The position numbers and the translations under genes were made by a program. DNA of 64,000 bases from Bremerella sp. JC817. GTDB lineage: Bacteria > Planctomycetota > Planctomycetia > Pirellulales > Pirellulaceae. The number at the start of each line of letters is the position of its first letter. The first letter of the stretch is position 1. The notes under the pieces were generated by a model, which ran no database searches, was not told where the DNA came from, and saw only the letters and a list, made by a program, of their open reading frames with translations. Positions 55,476 through 63,752 of this stretch are shown here, piece after piece. Location of the stretch: contig NZ_JBFEFG010000274.1 in the NCBI RefSeq assembly GCF_040718835.1, positions 186,001-250,000 on the forward strand, written 5' to 3'.

Positions 55476-57695
55476 CTATGAAGGAGGTTCGTCACCCTCT
55501 TCGGAACCTTCCTTCGCCAACGTCGCAGGCTCGCCCTCGGGCTTTCCCCAGCCCAGCAAGTCGGTCATCACATTCCAGCGAGCCCTACGATTCTTCGTCG
55601 ATTGTCCTTCGATCCAGTGCGCATATAAAGAGTCGATCGTCCCGTCGTTCTTCTTCAGCTCGATCCATCGACTCACCACATCTTGCAGCCGCTTCGCTTC
55701 CAGCGGCATCGGGTAGCCGACGCTTACTTTCAGGTGAGCATCGTCCGGCACCACGACGCTGTAACTGGGATACAGCAGCGTCCAGGCACTACCCGCCTCG
55801 GCACTCATTACCAGCGCGTCGTAGTTATCGGGCTTCTCGAAGAACTCTTGCGGCGAATCGATCAACACCACCTCCGCCTCGGGCGCGGTGTTCTGAATCC
55901 AAGCCCCAAAATAAGGCCGTTCGAGCACCGCGATTCGTAGCCGATCGATGCTTCGCAAATTCGTGAACCGCGAGAACTCGTGCTTCCGATGGTCTGGCAC
56001 AATGAACGATAGATTGAGATCGAGATACGCTTCCGAGAACAACATCTTCTCGACACGCCGCGTGGTGGCAAACAACCCGCCGATCAACATATCGTAGCGA
56101 CGTTCCCCGTTGAGCCCTTCGGCCATCTGTCCCTTGTCGTACGGATGATATTCGACCGATACTCCCAGCTCGTCTGCCAGGGCCTGGGTCATTTCAACAT
56201 CGAAACCGACTAACTGGTCTTCGCGATTGAAAAAACTGAACGGCATGCCGCCGGGATCGTAGCCGACGTGCAAGACACCCCGCTCGCGAATCGACTGCAG
56301 CACCGATGTATCGGCCGGAATGTCGAGCGGTTCTGGGATGTCGCGACTGACCTTGCCGTTCAGTTCGGTCTGGATCGACTGCATGCTGGCGATGACCTGG
56401 TCTTTAGAGTACGCCTGATCGACGGTCGTTTGCAGAATGCCTCGCGTCGCCCCCACACAGGCAATCAAAACGACCACCGTCACACCGGCGAACATGGTCA
56501 ATCGCCTCGGCCGGAATTGCAGCCAACCCGCATTGCCGGCGGCGGTCAGTAACGAAACGCCTGCCAGATGCATCACCGCCAACATCGTCGCCAGTCGGCC
56601 GATGTAGACCAGCGTCACCACATGCAATTGAAACATATCGGTCGGGATTCGTAGTTGTTGCAGCACAAACGGGAGACCAATCTCGACACTTCCAAAGAAG
56701 CTGAAGAAGCCCAGCAGGCAGAGCTTCGGGTAGTCAGCCAGTTCGACCGGATTGCCAGTAAACCAACCAGCAAACGGAATGAACAGCAGCAACAGCACCA
56801 CGCCCAAGTTCGGAAACGTAAACGCGATCGGCAAGCAGACATCGACGACCGACTCCGCTCGACCACGGCTTAGCTCTTCTTGTTCCTGAAACAGATGTTT
56901 GCAGTTCTCGGCCAGCATCGCCAACACCACCAACAGGTTGCCGGTGGTGAAGCCGGTAACCAGCGGATCACGTGTGGCACGCAGAACATCGCGATAACGA
57001 AACGGCGTGAGCGAAGCGACCAGCATCGGCACCAACCAAAAGGTCAGCAGTGCCGCTCCAACCGAGTAAGCGATCAAGTAAACCTGAAGCCGGCTGAGGT
57101 CTTCCAGCGTCATCGTTCCGGCGGCACTCGCTGCCAACGCGAAGACACCTATCGGAGTCAACCGAACGACAAAGCCGGTAATCCGTCCCAAGGCATCTGC
57201 CAGACTATCGAGGATCGTCAGCAGTTGCTTCTTCTGCGGCACGCCGATCAAGGCGACGCCCAAGGCAATCCCGAACACGACTACGCCCGGGATGACCGCA
57301 TCCGAGAGGCTACGGAATGGATTGGCCGGGATGTAAAGCTCGACGAAGTCGACCGGTTGGTTCGGTGTGACCAGATTCGCACTGAAGAAATTGGCTGACT
57401 GAATCATCGGGAAGGTGAGTGGCAGCAGCAACACCAACACAATTCCCAACATCCACAGCAGAAACGAAAACCCAGCCAGACGAACTCCCAGCAGCTTCGC
57501 TTCCTCAAAGCTGAGCCGACCGAAGCCAAGTGGTAGGCTCACGATGAAATAGGGCAGGACCGCCATCTGCAGAAGACGGATGAAGCCAGTCCCTATTGGA
57601 TTTAAGATCTCGGCTCGCTCGCCGATGAATATGCCGGTGCAGATCCCCAGGCCAAGGCCTATCAAGATCCACGCCGTCAGACTGAGTCGCATCAT
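55476..57695 (-). CDS. Sodium:dicarboxylate symporter fused to a periplasmic solute-binding domain
   Basis: A 739-aa fusion. Residues 1 to about 420 form a DAACS/GltP-like symporter with the usual helix pattern (LLQMAVLPYFIVSLPLGFGRLS, SDAVIPGVVVFGIALGVALIG, a GTMTLEDL loop and a VTGFTTGNLLVVLAMLAENC hairpin). After a short membrane segment (LTMFAGVTVVVLIACVGA) comes a type-3 solute-binding protein domain (about 480-700; VLHVGYDPGGMPFSFFNREDQLVGFDVEMTQALADELG, MLIGGLFATTRR, FSEAYLDLNLSFIVPD). The C-terminal 30 residues are acidic. Tethering a binding protein to a secondary carrier in one chain would give substrate capture next to uptake; the ligand, perhaps an amino or dicarboxylic acid, is inferred. 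It is single copy here, divergent from the kinase-like gene. Confidence 0.88.
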   Translation of the reverse strand: MMRLSLTAWILIGLGLGICTGIFIGERAEILNPIGTGFIRLLQMAVLPYFIVSLPLGFGRLSFEEAKLLGVRLAGFSFLLWMLGIVLVLLLPLTFPMIQSANFFSANLVTPNQPVDFVELYIPANPFRSLSDAVIPGVVVFGIALGVALIGVPQKKQLLTILDSLADALGRITGFVVRLTPIGVFALAASAAGTMTLEDLSRLQVYLIAYSVGAALLTFWLVPMLVASLTPFRYRDVLRATRDPLVTGFTTGNLLVVLAMLAENCKHLFQEQEELSRGRAESVVDVCLPIAFTFPNLGVVLLLLFIPFAGWFTGNPVELADYPKLCLLGFFSFFGSVEIGLPFVLQQLRIPTDMFQLHVVTLVYIGRLATMLAVMHLAGVSLLTAAGNAGWLQFRPRRLTMFAGVTVVVLIACVGATRGILQTTVDQAYSKDQVIASMQSIQTELNGKVSRDIPEPLDIPADTSVLQSIRERGVLHVGYDPGGMPFSFFNREDQLVGFDVEMTQALADELGVSVEYHPYDKGQMAEGLNGERRYDMLIGGLFATTRRVEKMLFSEAYLDLNLSFIVPDHRKHEFSRFTNLRSIDRLRIAVLERPYFGAWIQNTAPEAEVVLIDSPQEFFEKPDNYDALVMSAEAGSAWTLLYPSYSVVVPDDAHLKVSVGYPMPLEAKRLQDVVSRWIELKKNDGTIDSLYAHWIEGQSTKNRRARWNVMTDLLGWGKPEGEPATLAKEGSEEGDEPPS

Positions 57696-58261
57696 AGCTC
57701 AGTTTTCAACCTTTCCTGATGGGTGTTCACATACAGACATCAGGCCGCCGCGCTTCCCATCACGCAAAGACCATCCCGTGGTTGCAAGCAAGCCATTCGC
57801 AACATCTATGCCGCCATGCCGGGCGAGGGGAGGGCGATGCGCGAAAGCGTATAGCTGAACGAGACTTAGAAGGATCTCGCCTGGGTGGTCAAAGATTAAC
57901 CGTCTCGAAATCAAGCACGCGACGCTAAGAAAGTGTGCGGGACGAAGACAAACTGATAGGTCCTAGGTCGCTAATATGCCCGTTAGAGAATATTGAGGCA
58001 CTCCAGCGAGCTGAATACGGAATATCTGCGATCTCGGTCGCCTAAGTTTTGCCGTCCCCCCCCAATACGACGCGTCGTCTTCACCAATATTTGTCTCCGC
58101 CAAAAGTAGTAGTTCACAAAACCCATTCGACCGGAATTCCCGACAATTCACGCCGTGAAATTTGTGAAATCTGCTACGTGATTCATGCAAATTGCACCAC
58201 TTTCGTGGAAAACCGTATCCCATATTGGAGAGTTAATTGGCCGTAAACTCGGAGTAGAAAA
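57696..58261. other. Divergent intergenic region upstream of the kinase-like gene
   Basis: These 566 bp hold no convincing gene. They contain a perfect 12-bp palindrome, ACGACGCGTCGT, at 58067-58078, which could be an operator, and a run of C at 58056-58063. GGAG 7 nt before ATG 58262 is a plausible ribosome-binding site. The last 300 bp look more AT-rich than the flanks. Confidence 0.4.
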
Positions 58262-58873
58262 ATGGATTTCTATGAGCATTGGCGACCCTTATTAGCGTCT
58301 GGTTTTCTCATCCTTTTCACAGTTGCAGCAGAGGTTATTGAACCTGGAAATGCCTTTTTGGGGGGCTTTTACGTCTTTGCGATTCTCGTCGCGGGGCTAA
58401 CTCGTTCGCACCTTTGCATGCTTTCAGTAATAACCATCAGTGTTCTAACGACGATCGCTATGGGCGTCGCGAGCGATCCCGCTCTTTCATTCTGGGAGGA
58501 ACGTCTCGTCAGCCTGGTCTGGATAGCCATGGCAGTCCCATTTAGTCATGTTCTTTGCGAGGCTGGGCAACCAGGATCATCCGATCTGAGCCACCAGCAA
58601 GCGTCTAAGGACATCGAGCGTGATGCCCGGAAACTGGCGCACCGCTTCAGCAATATCTTCCAGATTACGCTTGGGAGTGCCTTCATGGTCCAGGAAGAGC
58701 TGGACGCCAACAGCCCTCTGAGGCCAGACATTCAAGCGATCATAGAGAGCGCCCGAGATGGCGCAAACCTGGCCGATCAGCTTCGCAAACTTGGTCGCAC
58801 GAAAAGTGCGATAACGGACACCTACTGCGAAGAGATGCCACTTCCCGTGACGATCGCCGAACCACCTCATTAG
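58262..58873 (+). CDS. Membrane protein with histidine-kinase dimerisation helix but no ATPase domain
   Basis: A 203-aa protein with four hydrophobic helices (about 10-26, 33-48, 52-70, 83-100), then a cytoplasmic segment that closely follows the DHp helices of hybrid-type histidine kinases: KLAHRFSNIFQITLGSAF (H127 at the phosphorylatable position), then IESARDGANLADQLRKLGR. The CA (ATP-binding) domain with N/G1/G2 boxes is absent, and only 136 bp separate the stop from the next gene, too little to hold one. It may be a phosphotransfer or dimerisation partner for the regulator downstream, or a decayed kinase. The GGAG before ATG 58262 supports the start. Confidence 0.75.
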   Translation: MDFYEHWRPLLASGFLILFTVAAEVIEPGNAFLGGFYVFAILVAGLTRSHLCMLSVITISVLTTIAMGVASDPALSFWEERLVSLVWIAMAVPFSHVLCEAGQPGSSDLSHQQASKDIERDARKLAHRFSNIFQITLGSAFMVQEELDANSPLRPDIQAIIESARDGANLADQLRKLGRTKSAITDTYCEEMPLPVTIAEPPH

Positions 58874-59015
58874 TTGAACGAACACACTACCCAATAGTCC
58901 ACTTAGGAGAATATCGCCGCAAGACGCGGGCAAGAGGCGGGTGAACCTTTCACGCACCTTCTCTTTTAAAAGAAATATTCTGTGAAGATCTTCCATAGAA
59001 CCGAAGGATTTGAAG

Positions 59016-60773
59016 ATGATGACAGAAAAACGAACCGCGTTAGTCGTCGATGATGAATTACCTGTCCGTGCATTGCTCGTTCGCGCGCTGAGTGAAGTCG
59101 GATTTCAATGCGTCGAATCAGCCGATGGAGAAGACGCTTGGGAGCAACACCAGCGAGCTCCATTTGATGTGGTTGTAACCGACCTGAAGATGCCCAAGAT
59201 GAATGGGCATAAATTGTGTGTCGAGCTCCTTGGAGCAAGCACGCGTCCTATCGTTACTGTGCTGACAGCCGTTCGTCACGAACGATTGAATCAAGATCTT
59301 CAGCAACGCGGCGTCGATCTGATCCGCCATAAACCAATCAATTTCCGGACTTTGGCCCGTGAGCTTCGCAGTTTGGCCGACGAGCAATCGTCCCGCCGCA
59401 CCTCGTTGCCGGACGCGGACTCCGGCGATTCCAGCGGCGAGACTCGCTCTTCTGCGTCAAAACCTCGTCAGGCCAAACATAATGTCGGGCTGCTTCTACA
59501 CCAGACGCAAATGGCCGAAGAACTGGCCGCCGATATCAGCGACGAATCGACCGCTTGTTTCGCCACTTCCAGCTCGGAACAACTGTGCCACGTTCTCGAT
59601 CGCCAACGGATCGATCTGCTGCTGATCGAAAACAACCTCGGCGGCTTCATGACCGGACTCGAAATTGTCGAACGATTGAACCAACAGTTGATTCGGCCGA
59701 AGATAGTTTTGCTAAGCGACCTGGACGACAAAACCGTCCAGCAAGCGGATGAAATCGGAGTGGAGATTGTTGCCCCGGTAAACACCGATCGAACAGAGTT
59801 GATCGCTGAAGTTCGCCGCATCCTTCGGGATACTACGGAGCAAGATGCTTTCATTCCTCCCTTGGCGCGACATCTGGTGAAAGACTTCGGCGCAATTCCA
59901 CCATTGCCCCAACTGGTAGTCAAGTTGGCCGGTTACCTCGCAATGCCGATCAACGAAATCCCACTCAACGAGCTGGCAGACGACATTGCAACTGATTCGC
60001 AGGCCACGACTGATTTGCTGCATATAACCAACTGTGGCCGATCCATGTTCGAGCAAACCACCAGCATCCTGCAAGCTGTCAATTTGCAAGGGGCCCAGAA
60101 TACGATATCGCAGGTGATGTCGATGGCAACGATGCGTGCTCAATCGAAGGTTCTGAATCAATGGAACGAAGCGTATCGGCAGTGGTATCAGAAGCGAAGT
60201 GTGATCGTGGCGGCGGCAGGGTCGGTATTTGCCGATAAGTTCGAGCACTGTTCCCCTGACACGGCCTACATCCTGGGGCTTGTCCAGGACGTGGGGTGCC
60301 TGGTCATGGCGAACAAGTTCGGAAGCCGGTACGACAGGATTGTTAAACGCGTTCAAGAGGTGGGCCGATGCCAATTGCATCAATTAGAATTGGAAAGCTT
60401 CTCGATCCATCACGCGCATGTTTCCGCAGCACTGCTGCAAAAATGGAACCTTCCTCAGTCACTCGTGCGAACGGTGGTTGCCCATCATGATGTCGATGGC
60501 GAAGACCATCTAACCAAGTCGGATGCCAGCTACTTAAGGGTGATACGCCTGGCCGAAGCGTTCGCCAACTCGATGGAAATGCCGCATCCTTACCGCAACT
60601 TCCAGTTATCGCAGTTCCTGAGCCGCTATACCGACTTCAGTCACGATGAACGGATGGCGATCTGCGGCGAGGCGTTACAACGGGCACGCCATTTGTGCGA
60701 AGTCTTCGAATTTCCGGTCCCCGACGAATTGGAGTTGGAGGACATTCTGCAGCGGTCGACCGTCCCGATCTAA
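59016..60773 (+). CDS. Response regulator: REC, pseudo-receiver and HDOD domains
   Basis: A 585-aa regulator. REC domain about 7-120 with D12/D13, phospho-acceptor D56 (VVVTDLKMP), LTAVR and HKP (switch residues intact). A second receiver-like domain about 155-270 lacks the Asp (DLLLIENNLGG), so it is probably a pseudo-receiver. An HDOD domain follows (about 283-480: LPQLVVKLAGYLAMPINEIPLNELADDIATD, LHITNCGRSMF, YILGLVQDVGCLVMANKFG, LLQKWNLPQSLVRTVVAHHD). HDOD proteins regulate nucleotide signalling or gene expression. It follows the kinase-like gene by 142 bp. Start ATG 59016 has GAAGGA 7 nt upstream; a TTG 6 nt earlier is less likely. Confidence 0.93.
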   Translation: MMTEKRTALVVDDELPVRALLVRALSEVGFQCVESADGEDAWEQHQRAPFDVVVTDLKMPKMNGHKLCVELLGASTRPIVTVLTAVRHERLNQDLQQRGVDLIRHKPINFRTLARELRSLADEQSSRRTSLPDADSGDSSGETRSSASKPRQAKHNVGLLLHQTQMAEELAADISDESTACFATSSSEQLCHVLDRQRIDLLLIENNLGGFMTGLEIVERLNQQLIRPKIVLLSDLDDKTVQQADEIGVEIVAPVNTDRTELIAEVRRILRDTTEQDAFIPPLARHLVKDFGAIPPLPQLVVKLAGYLAMPINEIPLNELADDIATDSQATTDLLHITNCGRSMFEQTTSILQAVNLQGAQNTISQVMSMATMRAQSKVLNQWNEAYRQWYQKRSVIVAAAGSVFADKFEHCSPDTAYILGLVQDVGCLVMANKFGSRYDRIVKRVQEVGRCQLHQLELESFSIHHAHVSAALLQKWNLPQSLVRTVVAHHDVDGEDHLTKSDASYLRVIRLAEAFANSMEMPHPYRNFQLSQFLSRYTDFSHDERMAICGEALQRARHLCEVFEFPVPDELELEDILQRSTVPI

Positions 60774-60787
60774 ATGGGCGTCTTTCT

Positions 60788-60897
60788 CCATCGCCGATCT
60801 CACCAAATCCAGATCGGCGATGGCCCTGAGCCCCCAGACAGCGACACGCTTTCGGCTAGTTTTCCCAGGCAAGCCATTCCGGCCTTTGCCCGGAATG
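60788..60897. repeat. Two hairpins downstream of the HDOD gene
   Basis: CCATCGCCGATCT (60788-60800) pairs over 13 bp with 60811-60823 around a 10-nt loop. CATTCCGG (60875-60882) pairs over 8 bp with CCGGAATG (60890-60897). Neither has a T run, but the first could stabilise or end the HDOD transcript, whose stop is 15 bp upstream. Confidence 0.55.
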
Positions 60898-61067
60898 AGC
60901 TAAGCAATCCTGCACTCCATTAGCAGCGAAGTATCGCCCAGGATCTTTCCGCAATATTTTCCAGTTGGTGTACGATTGTTGCCGTAGGTTGAAAACCACC
61001 CCATAACGCATAAAATCATCGGTTCTCGATAACTTACTGCTTTTTGCTTCCCCTTTGGATTTTGAAC

Positions 61068-62363
61068 ATGGCCAACAGCCTCTCCCGTCCTGAACAGCCT
61101 GAACACAATTTCAAGCGTGTTGCCATCCTGTTTTCCGGTGGTCCCGCCCCGGCCGCGAACGCGGTGATCTCGACTGCAGCCGTTTCGTTTTTGCGTGCCG
61201 GCATTGAAGTGCTGGGGATCATGAATGGCTATTCGAACCTGATGCAGTTCGGTTCCGATCGTCCGATGGAAGAGGATCGTGACTACATCGTTCTGGACCA
61301 TAAGGCGCTCAGCCGTAGCCGTGCCAAGCAGGGAATCATGATCGGTACCGCCCGTGCCAACCCTGGCAAGGCGATCTCGCACCCCGATCATCTGAAGGAC
61401 AAGGAACGCTGCAAGGCTTTCCAGACTACCTACGATGCTTTGAATTCGCTGGGCGTTGACGCGTTGATCTCGATTGGTGGCGACGACACGCTGAAGACCG
61501 CCAACAAGTTCAAGATGTTCCAAGACACGCTGCCAGAAGGTAGCAAGAAGATGCCGGTCGTCCACCTGCCAAAGACGATCGACAACGACTACAACGGCAT
61601 CGACTTCACGTTCGGCTTCTTCACCGCCGTCGATTTCCTGTCGACCGAAATCCGCACGCTGCTGTACGACGGCGAAGCCTCGAAGGCTTACTTCCTGTGC
61701 GAAGCCATGGGTCGTAGCGCTGGCTGGTTGGCTTACGGTGCAGCGATCGCTGGCGAAGCTTCGCTGGTGATCAGCGTCGAAGACATCACTGGCGATTACG
61801 TCGAGAAAGAATGGGAAGAAAACGGCAAAACGCTGAAGACGATGAACGTCCCGAAGGTGGTCGATCGGATCGTCAAGACGATGCTTGCTCGCGAAGCCGA
61901 AGGCAAGGAATTCGGCGTGATCGTCCTGGCAGAAGGCCTGGCCGAAATGCTGCCGACTTCCTACCTGGAAGGCGTCGCCCGTGACGATCACGGCCACATC
62001 GCGATCACCGACATTCAGCTCGGTCGCACGTTCAGCAAGTGGGTTGCCAAGGCCTACGAAGAAAAGACCGGCCGCAGCCGCAAGGTGACCGGCATCCAGC
62101 TCGGTTACGAAGCCCGCTGCACCAAGCCGCTGGCCTACGACGTGATCCTGGGCAGCCAGTTGGGCGTCGGTGCTTATCGTGCCCTGGTCGAAAAGAAGCT
62201 GAACGGCGTGATGGTTTCGGCCAGCGGTCAGTTCGAGCTGCACTACGTGAACTTCGAGGACCTGGTCAACCAGGAAAACCTGGTTACGGTTGTTCGCCAC
62301 ATCCCGCAGGGCTGCGACTTCCAGAAGCTCGCTCGCTTCCTGGAAACCTACGTGAACGACTAG
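61068..62363 (+). CDS. Diphosphate-dependent 6-phosphofructokinase
   Basis: A 431-aa PFK of the PPi-dependent type: ILFSGGPAPAANAVI for the phosphate-donor loop and GGDDT (137-141). The Asp in place of the Gly of ATP-type GGDGS blocks ATP and marks PPi use. PKTIDNDYNG (168-177) provides the catalytic Asp. It interconverts fructose-6-phosphate and fructose-1,6-bisphosphate reversibly in glycolysis. Start ATG 61068 gives the family N-terminus MANSLSRPEQ; longer frames add nothing conserved. A terminator follows 34 bp after the stop. Confidence 0.92.
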   Translation: MANSLSRPEQPEHNFKRVAILFSGGPAPAANAVISTAAVSFLRAGIEVLGIMNGYSNLMQFGSDRPMEEDRDYIVLDHKALSRSRAKQGIMIGTARANPGKAISHPDHLKDKERCKAFQTTYDALNSLGVDALISIGGDDTLKTANKFKMFQDTLPEGSKKMPVVHLPKTIDNDYNGIDFTFGFFTAVDFLSTEIRTLLYDGEASKAYFLCEAMGRSAGWLAYGAAIAGEASLVISVEDITGDYVEKEWEENGKTLKTMNVPKVVDRIVKTMLAREAEGKEFGVIVLAEGLAEMLPTSYLEGVARDDHGHIAITDIQLGRTFSKWVAKAYEEKTGRSRKVTGIQLGYEARCTKPLAYDVILGSQLGVGAYRALVEKKLNGVMVSASGQFELHYVNFEDLVNQENLVTVVRHIPQGCDFQKLARFLETYVND

Positions 62364-62396
62364 TCACGCCCGGTTCGCCAAAACTAAGTTAATCCG

Positions 62397-62424
62397 AAAA
62401 GGTCACCATCCGGTGGCCTTTTTT
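62397..62424 (+). terminator. Rho-independent terminator of the phosphofructokinase gene
   Basis: GGTCACC (62401-62407) pairs with GGTGGCC (62412-62418; one G-U pair) around ATCC. Four As precede and six Ts follow. Confidence 0.9.
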
Positions 62425-62597
62425 CGTGCGCTAACTTCTCAAACCAATACCCCATATCTGGAATTCTGCTTGCAGCCAATCGTGGTACACGCCTAAACTA
62501 GAGCCCGAGCGATATTCATTAAATCGCATTTATTTTTACTTGCATGATGTCGCGGGTAATTCCACGCGGCCTGGTGCGTTCATCGGAGCTCGAGTCT

Positions 62598-63686
62598 ATG
62601 AAAGCCACGCGAAAAGTATCCATTCGGGCCGGTTTCACACTGGTCGAACTTCTGGTGGTCATCGCCATTATTGGGGTTTTGATCGCCTTACTGCTGCCGG
62701 CCGTTCAACAAGCGCGCGAAGCTGCCCGACGGATGCACTGCTCGAACAACCTCAAACAGTTGGGGCTGGCGATTCACAACCATCACGACACCTACCTTCG
62801 ATTTCCAGGCCTGCGGGTGAACAACGGCGGTACACGTTCGACCGATCCTCAGGGGAATGAAGGACGTAACAGCGGCATGATGCATATCCTGCCGTACCTC
62901 GAGCAGTCGGCGATCTACGACATCCTCTCGGCGCCTGGCAATTACGGCGGCATCAACGTACTGGAATTCGGCCCGATTCGCGAACGTGTCTATCCGCCGT
63001 ATCAAGCAACGATTCCTGCGTTCGTCTGCCCTTCGAATCCTTCACCGGCCGCTCAGATCTGGAGCCGCAGTTGGGGACCTCGCAGCTATGCGGTGAGCGT
63101 TGGCGATACGATCAACGCCAGCCACAATCTCGAGAACCCTCGTGGCCCGTTCGGCCGTGTCGATCATGGCAAGCAGCACCAACTGACGATGGCCTCGGTC
63201 ACTGACGGAACGAGCAACACGATCATGATGGCGGAGCGTGCTTTCGGCACGTCGGGCAATACGCGCGACATCCGCGGCTTCTTTGCGAACAACGTCAGCG
63301 GCTTGAACACCTCGCCGATCTCTTGCCTGACCACCGCCAGCCAAGGCAAGTACAACACATCGCAGTCAGTGCAAGAGGCGCGGGCGGTTGGCGTGCAGTG
63401 GTTCGATGGCTTCCCTGCGTTCACTGGTGTAACCACCGTCTTGCCTCCCAACAGCCCTTCGTGTGCCAACGACAACTGGGGAGACCAATGGGGTTTGTTC
63501 AGCGCCAGCAGCTTCCATCCAGGCGGCGCAATGGTGCTGATGATCGATGCTTCGGTGCACTTCATTCCTGAAACCATCGACACCGGCGATCTGACCCTGG
63601 CCGAAGTTACCAGCGGTCCTTCGCGCTACGGCGTGTGGGGAAACCTCGGCAGCAAGTCAGGCGGTGAAACGACCTCCCTGCCATAA
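62598..63686 (+). CDS. DUF1559 protein with prepilin-like N-terminus (copy 3)
   Basis: A 362-aa DUF1559 protein. The basic leader MKATRKVSIRA is followed by GFTLVELLVVIAIIGVLIAL, then LLPAVQQAREAARRMHC. The body has HHDTYLRFPGL, the ADGTSNTIMMAER-like segment, and the C-terminal HPGGAMVLMIDASVHFIPE (here DAS instead of the usual DGS). ATG 62598 is preferred over an upstream Met because the shorter leader is typical of prepilins. The lipoprotein gene begins 66 bp after its stop. Confidence 0.93.
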   Translation: MKATRKVSIRAGFTLVELLVVIAIIGVLIALLLPAVQQAREAARRMHCSNNLKQLGLAIHNHHDTYLRFPGLRVNNGGTRSTDPQGNEGRNSGMMHILPYLEQSAIYDILSAPGNYGGINVLEFGPIRERVYPPYQATIPAFVCPSNPSPAAQIWSRSWGPRSYAVSVGDTINASHNLENPRGPFGRVDHGKQHQLTMASVTDGTSNTIMMAERAFGTSGNTRDIRGFFANNVSGLNTSPISCLTTASQGKYNTSQSVQEARAVGVQWFDGFPAFTGVTTVLPPNSPSCANDNWGDQWGLFSASSFHPGGAMVLMIDASVHFIPETIDTGDLTLAEVTSGPSRYGVWGNLGSKSGGETTSLP

Positions 63687-63752
63687 GGTTCGTTCTCGAT
63701 CGATTCCCTCCCTTCCATTCCAACCTCTCGTTTCCCCACAAGAGACATCGTC

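Noticed and set aside
60900..62300. Long minus-strand frame opposite the phosphofructokinase gene
   Set aside because: Artefact of codon bias; no domain and overlapped by a certain gene.
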